Source: Saprospiraceae bacterium (GTDB lineage: Bacteria; Bacteroidota; Bacteroidia; Chitinophagales; Saprospiraceae). Taken from it: 64,000 nucleotides of DNA. The stretch covers positions 40,107 to 104,106 of the forward strand of contig JANWXM010000013.1 in the NCBI GenBank assembly GCA_025055285.1, given 5' to 3'. The position numbers were made by a program, and so were the translations under genes. Each line of letters starts with the position of its first letter. The first letter of the stretch is position 1. Of the stretch, positions 43,629 through 52,703 are shown piece after piece. Under the pieces are notes generated by a model, which was not told where the DNA came from, did not search any database, and was given only the letters and a program-made list of their open reading frames with translations.

Positions 43629-44436
43629 GAGGTGTACACATCCACTCAAAGTCTGGACCTTTGACCGCACTTTTAAGGTATCTAAACATTTTTCCTACAT
43701 GTACTGCATCCACTACGCGGTGGTCGAGTACGGCGTTGATTGTCAGAATGCGGCGTGGGACAATTTGGCCATTGAGCACAACAGGTTTACTTTCGACGTT
43801 GCCCATCGTAATTACGCACGAAACGTTAGACAGCGGTAAAAGCGCCGCGTATCCCAAGTCGAGGCCAATGCTGCCGATATTAGACAGGATGAAGGAGCCA
43901 AAGGCGTCAGGAGAGAGCCCTAAAGCGGGCAGGGCAATGCCCATATCTATAGTGACCCACTTCACAAGACGCACCAACCATGAGCGGAAGGGCCATGGAA
44001 TGTAGAGGAGTAGGTTTTTTGAGCTAGACGCTTTTTCTTGCCTGCCCTGACGCGAATCGCGTACGCCTTTCAACAAGGCATCGGCCAATTCGGGTAGGCT
44101 CAAGCGATCAGCATCGTGTACGATCACGGAACTAATTTGCGTACCTCCTTCGACCAAGACACTTACTGCAGCATGAATGCGGTCTCGATGAACCAAGCGA
44201 CCTCTTCGGACGAAGCAATTCATTTCGGGAACTTCCGTTCGCACGCCGCGGGCAATAAGCAGTAGGATAGGGTGCATTACTGTGATACGCAGCCCTTCGC
44301 GGCGTTTTCTTTGCACGAAATCTTCTAACTCTGTGACATCTAACTCAATCGTACCAAAAATGCGTGAGTCCGTGGGTTTGCGATAGATAGCTGCAGCCGC
44401 AATACGCCAAGGATTGTTCGGGTCGAAATGTTCCAT
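43612..44436 (-). CDS. Stand-alone 2-oxoacid dehydrogenase E2-type acyltransferase domain
   Basis: 274 residues matching only the catalytic (CAT-like) domain of dihydrolipoamide acyltransferases. The start lacks a lipoyl or peripheral-subunit-binding domain. Conserved parts are FGTIELDVTELEDF, SFILSNIGSIGLDLGYAALLPLSN and LTINAVLDHRVVDA; the catalytic signature is normally HRxxDG, and here Gly is replaced by Ala. A hydrophobic patch (LLLYIPWPFRSWLVRLVKW) is odd for the family. It may acetylate or acylate a small molecule instead of working in a dehydrogenase complex. Confidence 0.75.
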   Translation of the reverse strand: MEHFDPNNPWRIAAAAIYRKPTDSRIFGTIELDVTELEDFVQRKRREGLRITVMHPILLLIARGVRTEVPEMNCFVRRGRLVHRDRIHAAVSVLVEGGTQISSVIVHDADRLSLPELADALLKGVRDSRQGRQEKASSSKNLLLYIPWPFRSWLVRLVKWVTIDMGIALPALGLSPDAFGSFILSNIGSIGLDLGYAALLPLSNVSCVITMGNVESKPVVLNGQIVPRRILTINAVLDHRVVDAVHVGKMFRYLKSAVKGPDFEWMCTPLKSEA

Positions 44437-44633
44437 ACTTCATCCAGGTGTAGCTTGAAAAATTGAGGCGAAGGTGCGGCTTTTTCTGATGTTCGAAGGA
44501 GAGTTGCTCCTAGAAAGCGAAGCGAAAGCTTAAGCAAATGGATTTAATGCCCTCGTAAATAACGTACATTTACGCGCCATTAAGCGCTGCCCGCCTTCTA
44601 TCATTCTTTCACTAAATCCAAATTCAAAAGCGT

Positions 44634-46931
44634 ATGCGCCAAGCATTTACTCTCTGTATTCTCCTTTTTGCTGCAACGCTGCTTGCGCAGAAAATTACGC
44701 TGAGCGGTACGGTTGTAGACCGAGAGCGCAAGGAGCCCTTGCCCGGTGTGACGGTACGCGCTGGCGCTTTAGGTACTATTACTAACGCCGAAGGCAAGTT
44801 TCAATTGGTATTACCGGCTGGTACACACGAGTTGCTGTTCGTTTACACCGGCTATGAGCCGGCACGCCAAGTAGTGCGCGTCTTGGAAGGGCAGCTCACA
44901 GAATTGACGGTTCAACTCAGTTATGCTGACAACCTGTTGCAGCAAACCACTGTAACGGCCGGCAAATACGAAAAACCGTTGGGTGAGGTGACAGTTTCTT
45001 TAGACATCTTGCGCCCTCGTTTGATAGAGAATGTAAATTCTACGCAAATTGATGAATCGCTGGTCAAAATCCCGGGGATAGCGATTGTAGATGGCCAAGC
45101 CAGTATTCGCGGCGGAGCAGGTTTTGCTTATGGGGCAGGTACGCGAGTATTGATTTTGGTAGACGACGTACCGGCACTTCAAGCTGATGCTGGGTATCCG
45201 AATTGGGCTGACTTTCCTGTGGAAAACATTAGCCAGATTGAGATTTTGAAAGGAGCTGCCTCGGCGCTCTATGGTAGTTCGGCCATGAATGGCATTATTA
45301 ACATTCGCACGCGTTATGCTTCCGACGTGCCGGAAACAGATGCCGCCGTGTTTAGCCAAATATGGGGCAATCCGCGCGACCGCCGAATGAAATGGTGGGG
45401 TACCGATACCTCAGGCATCTTCTTACCTGTGGAAGCAGGTTATAGCTTTGCTCATCGGCGCAAGACGGGTCGCTGGGATATTGTGTTAGGCTCTTTCGGG
45501 GTTTATCGAGACAGCTACAACAAGGATACATACGCGCGATATATTCGCTTCACGCCAAACGTGCGCTTTCGCGTCAACGACCGCCTCTCTATTGGCCTGA
45601 ATTCCAACTTTAATTTCGGTCGCAGCGGATCTTTCTTCACGTGGGCCAACGATTCTGTGGGTGCCTACCTACCAGGAGCTAACTCTACAACCGCCAATCG
45701 CGGTCGTCAGCGCTACTTCATCGATCCCTCGGTGCAATATTTTGACCTGGCGGGCAATCGCCATCGGTTTCTAGGGCGCTATTATCACGTGTTTAACGAC
45801 AATACCGACGATCAGAGCAACCGGAGCGACATGCTCTACGGCGAATACCAGTTCCAGCGCAATATGGAACATCTTGGCCTAGTGCTTACAACGGGCGTAG
45901 TAGCCATTCACACTTCCGTAGAAGCTATCTTGTATCGAGGAAATTACACGACGCAAAATTATGCCGGTTACTTCCAACTGGATTGGAAAGCCTTCGACCG
46001 CCTTAACCTGGCAGGAGGTATCCGCTACGAAGAAAACATTCTAAAAAGCCCGGAGATCATTCAAATAAGCCCTATCGAATTTGACACCATACCTAACGGC
46101 ATCACGCGAGAAGGGCGGCCCGTATTTCGATTAGGAGCCAACTTCCAGGCGGCAGAAGCTACTTACTTACGCGCATCTTGGGGACAAGGATACCGATATC
46201 CCACGATTGCTGAAAAGTTTATCAACACTTCCTTTGGCGTCGGCAACGTAGGGCCAAATCCAGACCTCGTGTCCGAAACTGGCTGGACGGCAGAAGTGGG
46301 TGTGAAACAAGGCTTTGCGCTTGGGCGTTTCTATGGCTTCCTTGACGTTACGGGCTTTGTCATGGAGTATGACAACATGATGGAATTCGACCTCGATCGC
46401 ATTTTTCCCGCGATTGTTTTCAAGTCGAAAAACGTAGGAAATACGCGAACGACAGGTTTCGAGGTATCCCTCATGGGTCAGGGAGCCTTAGGCCCGGGAA
46501 CCTTCTACCTCCTAAGCGGCTGGACGCACATTGATCCGATATACCGCTTGGCAAAGGGAGAGAAGTTCGACCAGTCTAAGTACAAAACCTCCGTAGATAG
46601 GAATGTGTTGAAATATCGCTTCCGCGACATGGTCAAGGTGGATGCTGAATACGTCATCGGACCTAATGCCATGGGGGTATCTGTGCAATACAACAGCCAC
46701 ATGGAGGCAGTAGACCTTATTTTTGAACTCGGTATTCCAGGCGTTAAGTCGTTCCGAGACCGGTACAATAAAGGCTTTACTATCCTCGACCTACGGGCTT
46801 CGCGAAAGATAGGAAAATATCTGAAAATAAGCCTTTTGTGTAATAATGCGCTCAATCAGGTTTATTCGTACCGACCTGCTCTCCTTGAAGGGCCGCGCAG
46901 CTATACGGTGCGATTAGACTGGAAGCTCTAA
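44634..46931 (+). CDS. TonB-dependent outer-membrane receptor
   Basis: 765 residues. Signal peptide ([19 protein letters not shown]), then a carboxypeptidase-regulatory-like domain ([19 protein letters not shown] to about residue 100), a plug domain ([45 protein letters not shown]) and a 22-strand barrel ending in [10 protein letters not shown] with the C-terminal aromatic pattern. It imports a large ligand such as a siderophore, cobalamin or glycan using TonB energy; no SusD partner is nearby, which makes a polysaccharide system less likely. Confidence 0.93.
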   Translation: MRQAFTLCILLFAATLLAQKITLSGTVVDRERKEPLPGVTVRAGALGTITNAEGKFQLVLPAGTHELLFVYTGYEPARQVVRVLEGQLTELTVQLSYADNLLQQTTVTAGKYEKPLGEVTVSLDILRPRLIENVNSTQIDESLVKIPGIAIVDGQASIRGGAGFAYGAGTRVLILVDDVPALQADAGYPNWADFPVENISQIEILKGAASALYGSSAMNGIINIRTRYASDVPETDAAVFSQIWGNPRDRRMKWWGTDTSGIFLPVEAGYSFAHRRKTGRWDIVLGSFGVYRDSYNKDTYARYIRFTPNVRFRVNDRLSIGLNSNFNFGRSGSFFTWANDSVGAYLPGANSTTANRGRQRYFIDPSVQYFDLAGNRHRFLGRYYHVFNDNTDDQSNRSDMLYGEYQFQRNMEHLGLVLTTGVVAIHTSVEAILYRGNYTTQNYAGYFQLDWKAFDRLNLAGGIRYEENILKSPEIIQISPIEFDTIPNGITREGRPVFRLGANFQAAEATYLRASWGQGYRYPTIAEKFINTSFGVGNVGPNPDLVSETGWTAEVGVKQGFALGRFYGFLDVTGFVMEYDNMMEFDLDRIFPAIVFKSKNVGNTRTTGFEVSLMGQGALGPGTFYLLSGWTHIDPIYRLAKGEKFDQSKYKTSVDRNVLKYRFRDMVKVDAEYVIGPNAMGVSVQYNSHMEAVDLIFELGIPGVKSFRDRYNKGFTILDLRASRKIGKYLKISLLCNNALNQVYSYRPALLEGPRSYTVRLDWKL

Positions 46932-47078
46932 GACAAGCACTTTCGAAAGTACTCCACAAAAAAGGCAGGCAAATAGCGTACTAAGTGCACTGGGCTTTCC
47001 GTTTGTCGGTGAATAGAGCAAGAAGGGTGAATGAAGCACCGCCTTGCACTACTTTCGCTGCCTGAATCTGCACTAAGC

Positions 47079-47642
47079 ATGAAAACCAATGTCTTGCTCG
47101 GGGCGCTTGTCGTTGGGCTGGCATCGCTGACATGTAAGAATCTTCAACACCATACCTCTTTGCCAGCTGACCGAGAAAGAGCATCCCCTAACCTGCAAGC
47201 ATTTGCTCCGGCGCCGCAGCAGCCTAATCCCTCATCAGAAATAACCTCGCTAGAGGCTTGGATAGACGCACTGCCTCCTGCTACGGCAAGCCATCGCGCC
47301 TATTTAGCGTCGGCCTATTGGCATCTGAGTATGGCTGTCAGTCCGCGCGGTGAAGACGTTCAACCTCGCTACGAAAGGAAGTGGCTTGCCTTTCGCCAAG
47401 ATCAGACTTTCGACATCCTACTCGACGGAAAGGTTGTGGATACAGGACGCTGGAACTGGGATGCGACGAAAAATTACCTTTATCTCTCGTGTAAAGATCC
47501 CTACCTTAACAACAGTTGGGCTGTAAAGGACCTCTCCTTCTTGATGATTTGGATTGGGAACACAGACTTGAATCGTTCGGGTATTCAAATAAAAGTACAA
47601 GGACACAAGCAATTACCTTGGCATGCAACTGAGAGAGACTGA
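47079..47642 (+). CDS. Putative lipocalin-like exported protein
   Basis: About 188 residues from ATG 47079; the frame opens at 47031 but the inner Met starts a hydrophobic signal (KTNVLLGALVVGLASLTC) with a possible but weak lipobox at Cys19. After a Pro/Ser-rich linker, the core has YWHLSMAVSPRGED, RKWLAFRQDQTFDILLDGKVVDTGRW and LSFLMIWIGNTDL, the strand pattern of the lipocalin-like domains that Bacteroidota lipoproteins often carry. Ligand and role unknown. Confidence 0.6.
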   Translation: MKTNVLLGALVVGLASLTCKNLQHHTSLPADRERASPNLQAFAPAPQQPNPSSEITSLEAWIDALPPATASHRAYLASAYWHLSMAVSPRGEDVQPRYERKWLAFRQDQTFDILLDGKVVDTGRWNWDATKNYLYLSCKDPYLNNSWAVKDLSFLMIWIGNTDLNRSGIQIKVQGHKQLPWHATERD

Positions 47643-47693
47643 AGCTTCTTCGAAGAACGATTATTTAGCTAAAAACAAGGCAAACGTATCCTG

Positions 47694-47701
47694 TACCTTT
47701 G
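47694..47701 (+). promoter_or_regulatory. Candidate -7 box TACCTTTG for kup
   Basis: TACCTTTG, exact to TAnnTTTG, 68 nt upstream of the kup ATG at 47769. No TTTG at 19 nt upstream. Confidence 0.45.
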
Positions 47702-47768
47702 CGAGCGCTTTAGGTACTGCACTTTTTTCTCCTCTTGAGCCTGTGCATTCATTTACGACTAAGCAAAT

Positions 47769-49751
47769 ATGTCATCTAACGGCAGCACCAGCCATGCTGG
47801 TTATCACCGGTTAACGTTAACCGGTCTTATTATTACGTTGGGCATCATTTATGGCGATATTGGCACTTCGCCGCTTTATGTGATGCGAGCGATTGTGGGC
47901 GAGGGAGTTATAGACCGAGAAACCATTCTAGGGGCCGTATCGCTAGTATTTTGGACGCTGACCATTCAGACGACACTAAAATACGTATTGTTGGTCTTGC
48001 AGGCCGACAACAACGGCGAAGGCGGGATTTTCTCCATGTACACCTTAGTCAGACGCCGCCGCAAGTGGCTGCTCTATCCAGCCATGATCGGAGGGGCAGC
48101 CGTTCTTTCAGAAGGCATGATTACGCCGCCTATTTCTGTGTCGTCGGCCATCGAGGGATTGGGCTCTGTTCAACAGCTTCAGCACGTAGAGATCCCAACG
48201 GTACAAATTACGGTAGGTATCCTCCTTGCCCTTTTTCTCTTCCAGCAATTTGGCACGGCTACGGTTGGCCGTTTTTTTGGGCCAATCATGCTCGTCTGGT
48301 TCTCTATGCTGGGAACGCTAGGCGGTATTCAAGTAGCCAATTCGCCCAGTGTACTTTCGGCGATAGACCCTCGCAATGCATTTCATCTTCTGACGCATCA
48401 TCCTAATGCCCTAGTGCTCATGGGAGCCGTCTTTCTGTGTACTACAGGAGCTGAAGCCCTGTATGCTGACCTTGGGCACTGCGGCAAACAGAATATTCGC
48501 GTAAGCTGGATTTTCGTAAAGATCTGTCTGCTCCTCAACTACTTCGGACAAGCAGCCTGGTGCTTAGAGTTTGAAGGAATGCGGCTGCCCGAATCTACAC
48601 CCAATCCTTTTTATGGCATTATGCCAGCCTGGTTCCTACCCTTGGGCATCACCATTGCTACCTTGGCCGCTATTATTGCCAGTCAAGCCATGATCTCGGG
48701 CTCTTTTACACTGGTGAGCGAGGCCATCCGCCTAGGGCTGCTGCCTAAATTAAAGGTGGTCTTTCCCTCCAACATGAAAGGGCAGCTCTACCTACCAGCA
48801 GTGAATACTCTCCTGCTGGTCGGTTGCCTCTTTATCACCCTCTATTTCAAGGAAAGTGCGCGCATGGAGGCCGCCTATGGGTTATCGGTTACGATAACCA
48901 TGTTGATGTCTACCATCCTGATGTCAAATTTCCTCATCATGCGGCGCGTAAACCCTGCCCTCATCTGGATCTTCTTGATTGGCTACCTTGGTGTGGAGGG
49001 CTCCTTCTTTACGGCAAACTTGTTGAAATTTGTAGACGGCGGTTTTATCACGATCGTTATTGCTTTCCTGCTCTTCGCGCTGATGTATGTGTGGGTTAGC
49101 GCAAAAAAGATCAAAAAGCGCTTTTTGCAAAACGTGGATATTCGCGATTATATAGACCAAATTATTATGTTGAGTAATGACGAGACTGTACCTAAATATG
49201 CTACCAATCTCGTCTTTTTGAGCAATGCGAAATCGCCCCACAAGGTAGAGGAGAAAATATTGTACTCCATTTTACAGACACAGCCCAAACGAGCCGACGT
49301 TTACTGGTTCGTTCACATCCAAGTGACTGATGAGCCCTACACGATGGAGTACAAGGTGAAGGTGCTGGCTCCTAACGAAGCGTATAAAGTAATTTTTCGA
49401 CTGGGCTTTCGCGTTGAACAGCGCATGAATCTGTTCTTGCGAAAGGTAGTAGAAGACCTCATTGAAAGTGGTGAATTAACGGTGCAGGCGCGTTACCACT
49501 TTAGCCCAACAGAATTACCTACAGGCGACTTCAAGTTTGTTATCATTCAAGAATTTCTTTCTCATGAGAATGACCTGCCTGTTTTAGAGCAAATTATCAT
49601 GAGTATTTACTTGGGCGTTAAGAGCTTCACGGCCTCACCTCAAAACTGGTTTGGCTTAGACAGCGACTCTGTCGTCATTGAAAAAGCACCTTTGGTCCTT
49701 CGCCCTGTAAAAGGATTGAACTTACAACGCGTGGGGTGGGTGCGGCCGTAG
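47769..49751 (+). CDS. kup: KUP-family potassium uptake protein
   Basis: 660 residues with about twelve N-terminal membrane helices and a C-terminal soluble domain. GIIYGDIGTSPLYV near residue 26, EGGIFSMYTLVRRR, TTGAEALYADLGHCG and SQAMISGSFTLVSEAIRLG are signatures of KUP/HAK transporters, which bring in K+ with protons. Length is normal. The GT9 gene starts 6 nt after its stop, so the two are cotranscribed. Confidence 0.95.
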   Translation: MSSNGSTSHAGYHRLTLTGLIITLGIIYGDIGTSPLYVMRAIVGEGVIDRETILGAVSLVFWTLTIQTTLKYVLLVLQADNNGEGGIFSMYTLVRRRRKWLLYPAMIGGAAVLSEGMITPPISVSSAIEGLGSVQQLQHVEIPTVQITVGILLALFLFQQFGTATVGRFFGPIMLVWFSMLGTLGGIQVANSPSVLSAIDPRNAFHLLTHHPNALVLMGAVFLCTTGAEALYADLGHCGKQNIRVSWIFVKICLLLNYFGQAAWCLEFEGMRLPESTPNPFYGIMPAWFLPLGITIATLAAIIASQAMISGSFTLVSEAIRLGLLPKLKVVFPSNMKGQLYLPAVNTLLLVGCLFITLYFKESARMEAAYGLSVTITMLMSTILMSNFLIMRRVNPALIWIFLIGYLGVEGSFFTANLLKFVDGGFITIVIAFLLFALMYVWVSAKKIKKRFLQNVDIRDYIDQIIMLSNDETVPKYATNLVFLSNAKSPHKVEEKILYSILQTQPKRADVYWFVHIQVTDEPYTMEYKVKVLAPNEAYKVIFRLGFRVEQRMNLFLRKVVEDLIESGELTVQARYHFSPTELPTGDFKFVIIQEFLSHENDLPVLEQIIMSIYLGVKSFTASPQNWFGLDSDSVVIEKAPLVLRPVKGLNLQRVGWVRP

Positions 49752-49757
49752 TCTACC

Positions 49758-50750
49758 ATGAAGATTCTAGTTATTCGCTTCAGCTCCATAGGAGATATTG
49801 TCTTGACATCACCTGTGCTCCGCTGCCTTAAACAACAGGTGGGAGCAGAGGTGCATTTTCTGACGAAGAAAAATTTTGCCTGTATCGTTCAATCCAATCC
49901 TTATGTAGACAAGGTTTTCGGGCTAGACCGTTCGCTCTATCGCGTAATCGCTCTGCTACGCCGCCAAGATTACGACTACATTTTAGACCTACACCACAAC
50001 TTGCGCAGTTGGTGGGTCAAGCTCGCGTTGCAGCGGCCATCGCGTTCGTTCTACAAAGCGAATTTAGAGAAATGGCTGTTGGTCAACTTGAAAGTGGACG
50101 TTATGCCCGACCGCCATGTTGTGTACCGCTACTTGGAGACAGCTCAGGAATTTGGCGTGCGCTATGATGGGCAAGGACTAGACTATTTTATTCCATCCGG
50201 ACAAGAGGTGGATATTGAAAGATGGGAAGGGCCTTCACCGCCATTCATCGCATTTGCCATCGGAGCCAATCACGCCACTAAGCGCCTACCAACTGACAAA
50301 ATAGCCGAAATCTGTCGGCTTTTAGAGCTACCTGTAATTCTCCTAGGCGATCAAAACGATGCCTTGCGCGGCGAGGAGGTTGTCCGCCAGGTTGGGTCTC
50401 GCGTTTTCAATGCTTGTGGCCGTCTGACGCTACACCAAAGTGCCTCTATCATCCGGCAAGCAGTTATTGTATTGGCGCACGACACCGGTCTTATGCACAT
50501 TGCCGCAGCATTCCGTAAACCCATTTTGTCCTTTTGGGGAAATACCGTCCCGCGTTTTGGCATGTATCCTTTTTACCCCGATGGTACAAATCCTCATACG
50601 ATATTTGAAGTAAAAGAATTGCCTTGCCGACCTTGCTCTAAACTTGGCTACCGTCAATGTCCTAAGGGGCACTTTCGCTGTATGAACGACCTCAACCCAC
50701 ATCTTATCGCTGCTACGGCCAACGAACAGTGCCGAGCATTTCAGGCATAG
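49758..50750 (+). CDS. Glycosyltransferase family 9 (heptosyltransferase-like)
   Basis: 330 residues of GT-B fold. MKILVIRFSSIGDIVLTSPVLRCLK is the typical opening of ADP-heptose:LPS heptosyltransferases. Later HDTGLMHIAAAFRKPILSFWG and the C-terminal CRPCSKLGYRQCPKGHFRCM, a cysteine cluster common to Bacteroidota GT9 proteins, also fit. It likely adds a heptose or other sugar during LPS core or glycan assembly. It follows kup by 6 nt. Confidence 0.88.
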   Translation: MKILVIRFSSIGDIVLTSPVLRCLKQQVGAEVHFLTKKNFACIVQSNPYVDKVFGLDRSLYRVIALLRRQDYDYILDLHHNLRSWWVKLALQRPSRSFYKANLEKWLLVNLKVDVMPDRHVVYRYLETAQEFGVRYDGQGLDYFIPSGQEVDIERWEGPSPPFIAFAIGANHATKRLPTDKIAEICRLLELPVILLGDQNDALRGEEVVRQVGSRVFNACGRLTLHQSASIIRQAVIVLAHDTGLMHIAAAFRKPILSFWGNTVPRFGMYPFYPDGTNPHTIFEVKELPCRPCSKLGYRQCPKGHFRCMNDLNPHLIAATANEQCRAFQA

Positions 50751-50986
50751 TCTAGTCTTACGCTTCGTTTTCGCGCAATAGGGCAAGGACAGACTACCCA
50801 TGCGCGTGTTTCAAAAGGGTTCCAACCTGCTCCGACCCGCACGATACGGCGTTTGATGCCTCGAAAGTGCATAGCGCAAGCGCTCTTCGTCGGACTTTAC
50901 CTGCCTTGTGCGGGTTTCTACTTTGCCTATGAGAACTTGCTGCATTCTCTACCTTTACGCGACGCAAAAAACAGACGAAACGGAGC

Positions 50987-52681
50987 ATGACTCAAAAACA
51001 AATTGCCGTGAAGAAAATGCAGAGGGCTAAGAAGTTACCTGCTAAGCCCTTGAGCGAACAACCCTGGTTAGTCTGGATACCCGTGGGTGTAGGTGTAATC
51101 TTGTATAGCACAGGATTAACTAATGAAATGTTGGGCGTAGACGACCACACGGCTACAGTGGATAATCCGGCAGTTCGCAAAGGAGAGTTGTTCACTCATT
51201 TCAATTTGGGCATGTATGCTCCGTTGACGTGGATGGGGTATGCTTTGGCTTACGCCCTTGGTGGCCAACAGCCCTTTTGGTATCACTTGCTGAGTTTGCT
51301 AGCCCATGCCGGGAATATCTGGCTTGTTTATCACTTGCTCATGCGCCTGACAAATGGACGCGCGCTAACAGCCCTAGGGATTGCCTACATTTTTGCTGCG
51401 CACCCCATCCAGGTCGAGTCCGTAGCCTGGATAGCAGGCTTTAGTACACCTTTATACGCGTCGTTTTACCTGCTGGCTTGCCACCAATTTTTGGACTTTC
51501 GCGAAAACCCAGGACAATGGAAAGCCTACGGATTGGCTTTGTTCTCCTTCCTGCTGGCTTGCTTGGCAAAAAGCGCTGCTGTAACTCTGCCTCTGACTCT
51601 AGCAGTGCTAGATGCTTGGCGGGGAAATGCGCTCTCCTGGCAGCGTCGTTTGTTGGAATACACTCCTTTCGGCATTCTTGCGCTGGGCTTCGGTTTCCTG
51701 ACAATCTACAGCCGGGAACAAGCGATGCTTCAAACGCCCATACTGACCGAACCCATTCGCGGATGGGAACGCGTTTTCGTGCTTTGTTATACCCCGCTCT
51801 TCTATTGGTGGAAAATGCTAATACCTTATGAACTGAATATTTATTACTCTTTTGACAAAATAAATGGCCACCTTCCGTGGCTATACTACATCGCTCCGTT
51901 TGGCTTAGGAGGAGTCGCATGGGTCATTTGGCGCTACCGACAGCAAGCGCCTTGGGCATGGCAAGGAGTGCTGTGGTACTTTGCGGCCATAGCGGTGATG
52001 TTGCCCTGGAAATCGCTAGGGACTTTTGAAATGCGCGCTGACCATTACAATTATCTCTCCATCGTCGGTTTTGCCTGGGTTGTCGTGGAGGGATGGCAGG
52101 CACTTCGCCAGCGCTTTCCAAATACGCTGGGCATAGGCGCGTCACCCTCCTTATTAAGTTTATGGATGATTGCGTTGCCCATTCTGTCCTTCGTTCAAAT
52201 TCGCACGTGGAAAAACACCATCCAAGTCATTACGCACGCTATAGAGAACGGCTATACGCAAAACGGCTTGCTATATGCTAGCCGCGCCAAGGCCTGGGGC
52301 AGCCAGGGAAAAGTGCGGGAGGCGCTAGCTGATTTTGACAAGGCCCTGGCGATCAATCCAAATCTGACGGAGGCATACAAATACCGCGGTGCGCTATTGG
52401 GTCTTGCACAACGCTACGAAGAATCGCTGCGCGACTTAACCCATTATCTTGAAAAGCATCCACAAGACGCCGAAGTGTGGTACAACCGCGCCCTAACGCT
52501 TGTCAACCTCAACCGCCTCGAAGAGGCACTCCGCGACTTAGACCGCACCCTTCAACTCGACCCGAACTTTACTCGGGCCTATCGGGCGCGCGGCAACGTG
52601 CGCAAGCAATTAGGCGACGAAAAAGGCGGGGCTGCCGACCTAGCCGAGTACGAGCGGCGCATGGGTTTCAGCCCACAATAA
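50987..52681 (+). CDS. TMTC-like multi-pass membrane protein with C-terminal TPR repeats
   Basis: 564 residues. About ten membrane helices (roughly 28-420) resemble GT-C glycosyltransferases of the TMTC/PMT-related group: ADDH-type acidic pair near the start (GVDDHTATVDNP), HPIQVESVAWIAGF and DHYNYLSIVGFAWV. The C-terminal 150 residues are four TPRs (for example AWGSQGKVREALADFDKALAINP, ALTLVNLNRLEEALRDLDRTLQLDP). Eukaryotic TMTCs O-mannosylate proteins; here the activity is inferred at most. It may act with the upstream GT9, though 236 nt separate them. Confidence 0.75.
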   Translation: MTQKQIAVKKMQRAKKLPAKPLSEQPWLVWIPVGVGVILYSTGLTNEMLGVDDHTATVDNPAVRKGELFTHFNLGMYAPLTWMGYALAYALGGQQPFWYHLLSLLAHAGNIWLVYHLLMRLTNGRALTALGIAYIFAAHPIQVESVAWIAGFSTPLYASFYLLACHQFLDFRENPGQWKAYGLALFSFLLACLAKSAAVTLPLTLAVLDAWRGNALSWQRRLLEYTPFGILALGFGFLTIYSREQAMLQTPILTEPIRGWERVFVLCYTPLFYWWKMLIPYELNIYYSFDKINGHLPWLYYIAPFGLGGVAWVIWRYRQQAPWAWQGVLWYFAAIAVMLPWKSLGTFEMRADHYNYLSIVGFAWVVVEGWQALRQRFPNTLGIGASPSLLSLWMIALPILSFVQIRTWKNTIQVITHAIENGYTQNGLLYASRAKAWGSQGKVREALADFDKALAINPNLTEAYKYRGALLGLAQRYEESLRDLTHYLEKHPQDAEVWYNRALTLVNLNRLEEALRDLDRTLQLDPNFTRAYRARGNVRKQLGDEKGGAADLAEYERRMGFSPQ

Positions 52682-52703
52682 ACACCCAACAGGAGAGGAT
52701 GGG

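Noticed and set aside
46939..46950. 12-bp palindrome ACTTTCGAAAGT after the TonB receptor gene
   Set aside because: A short perfect palindrome without a loop or T run is not a convincing terminator, and no regulator context is visible.
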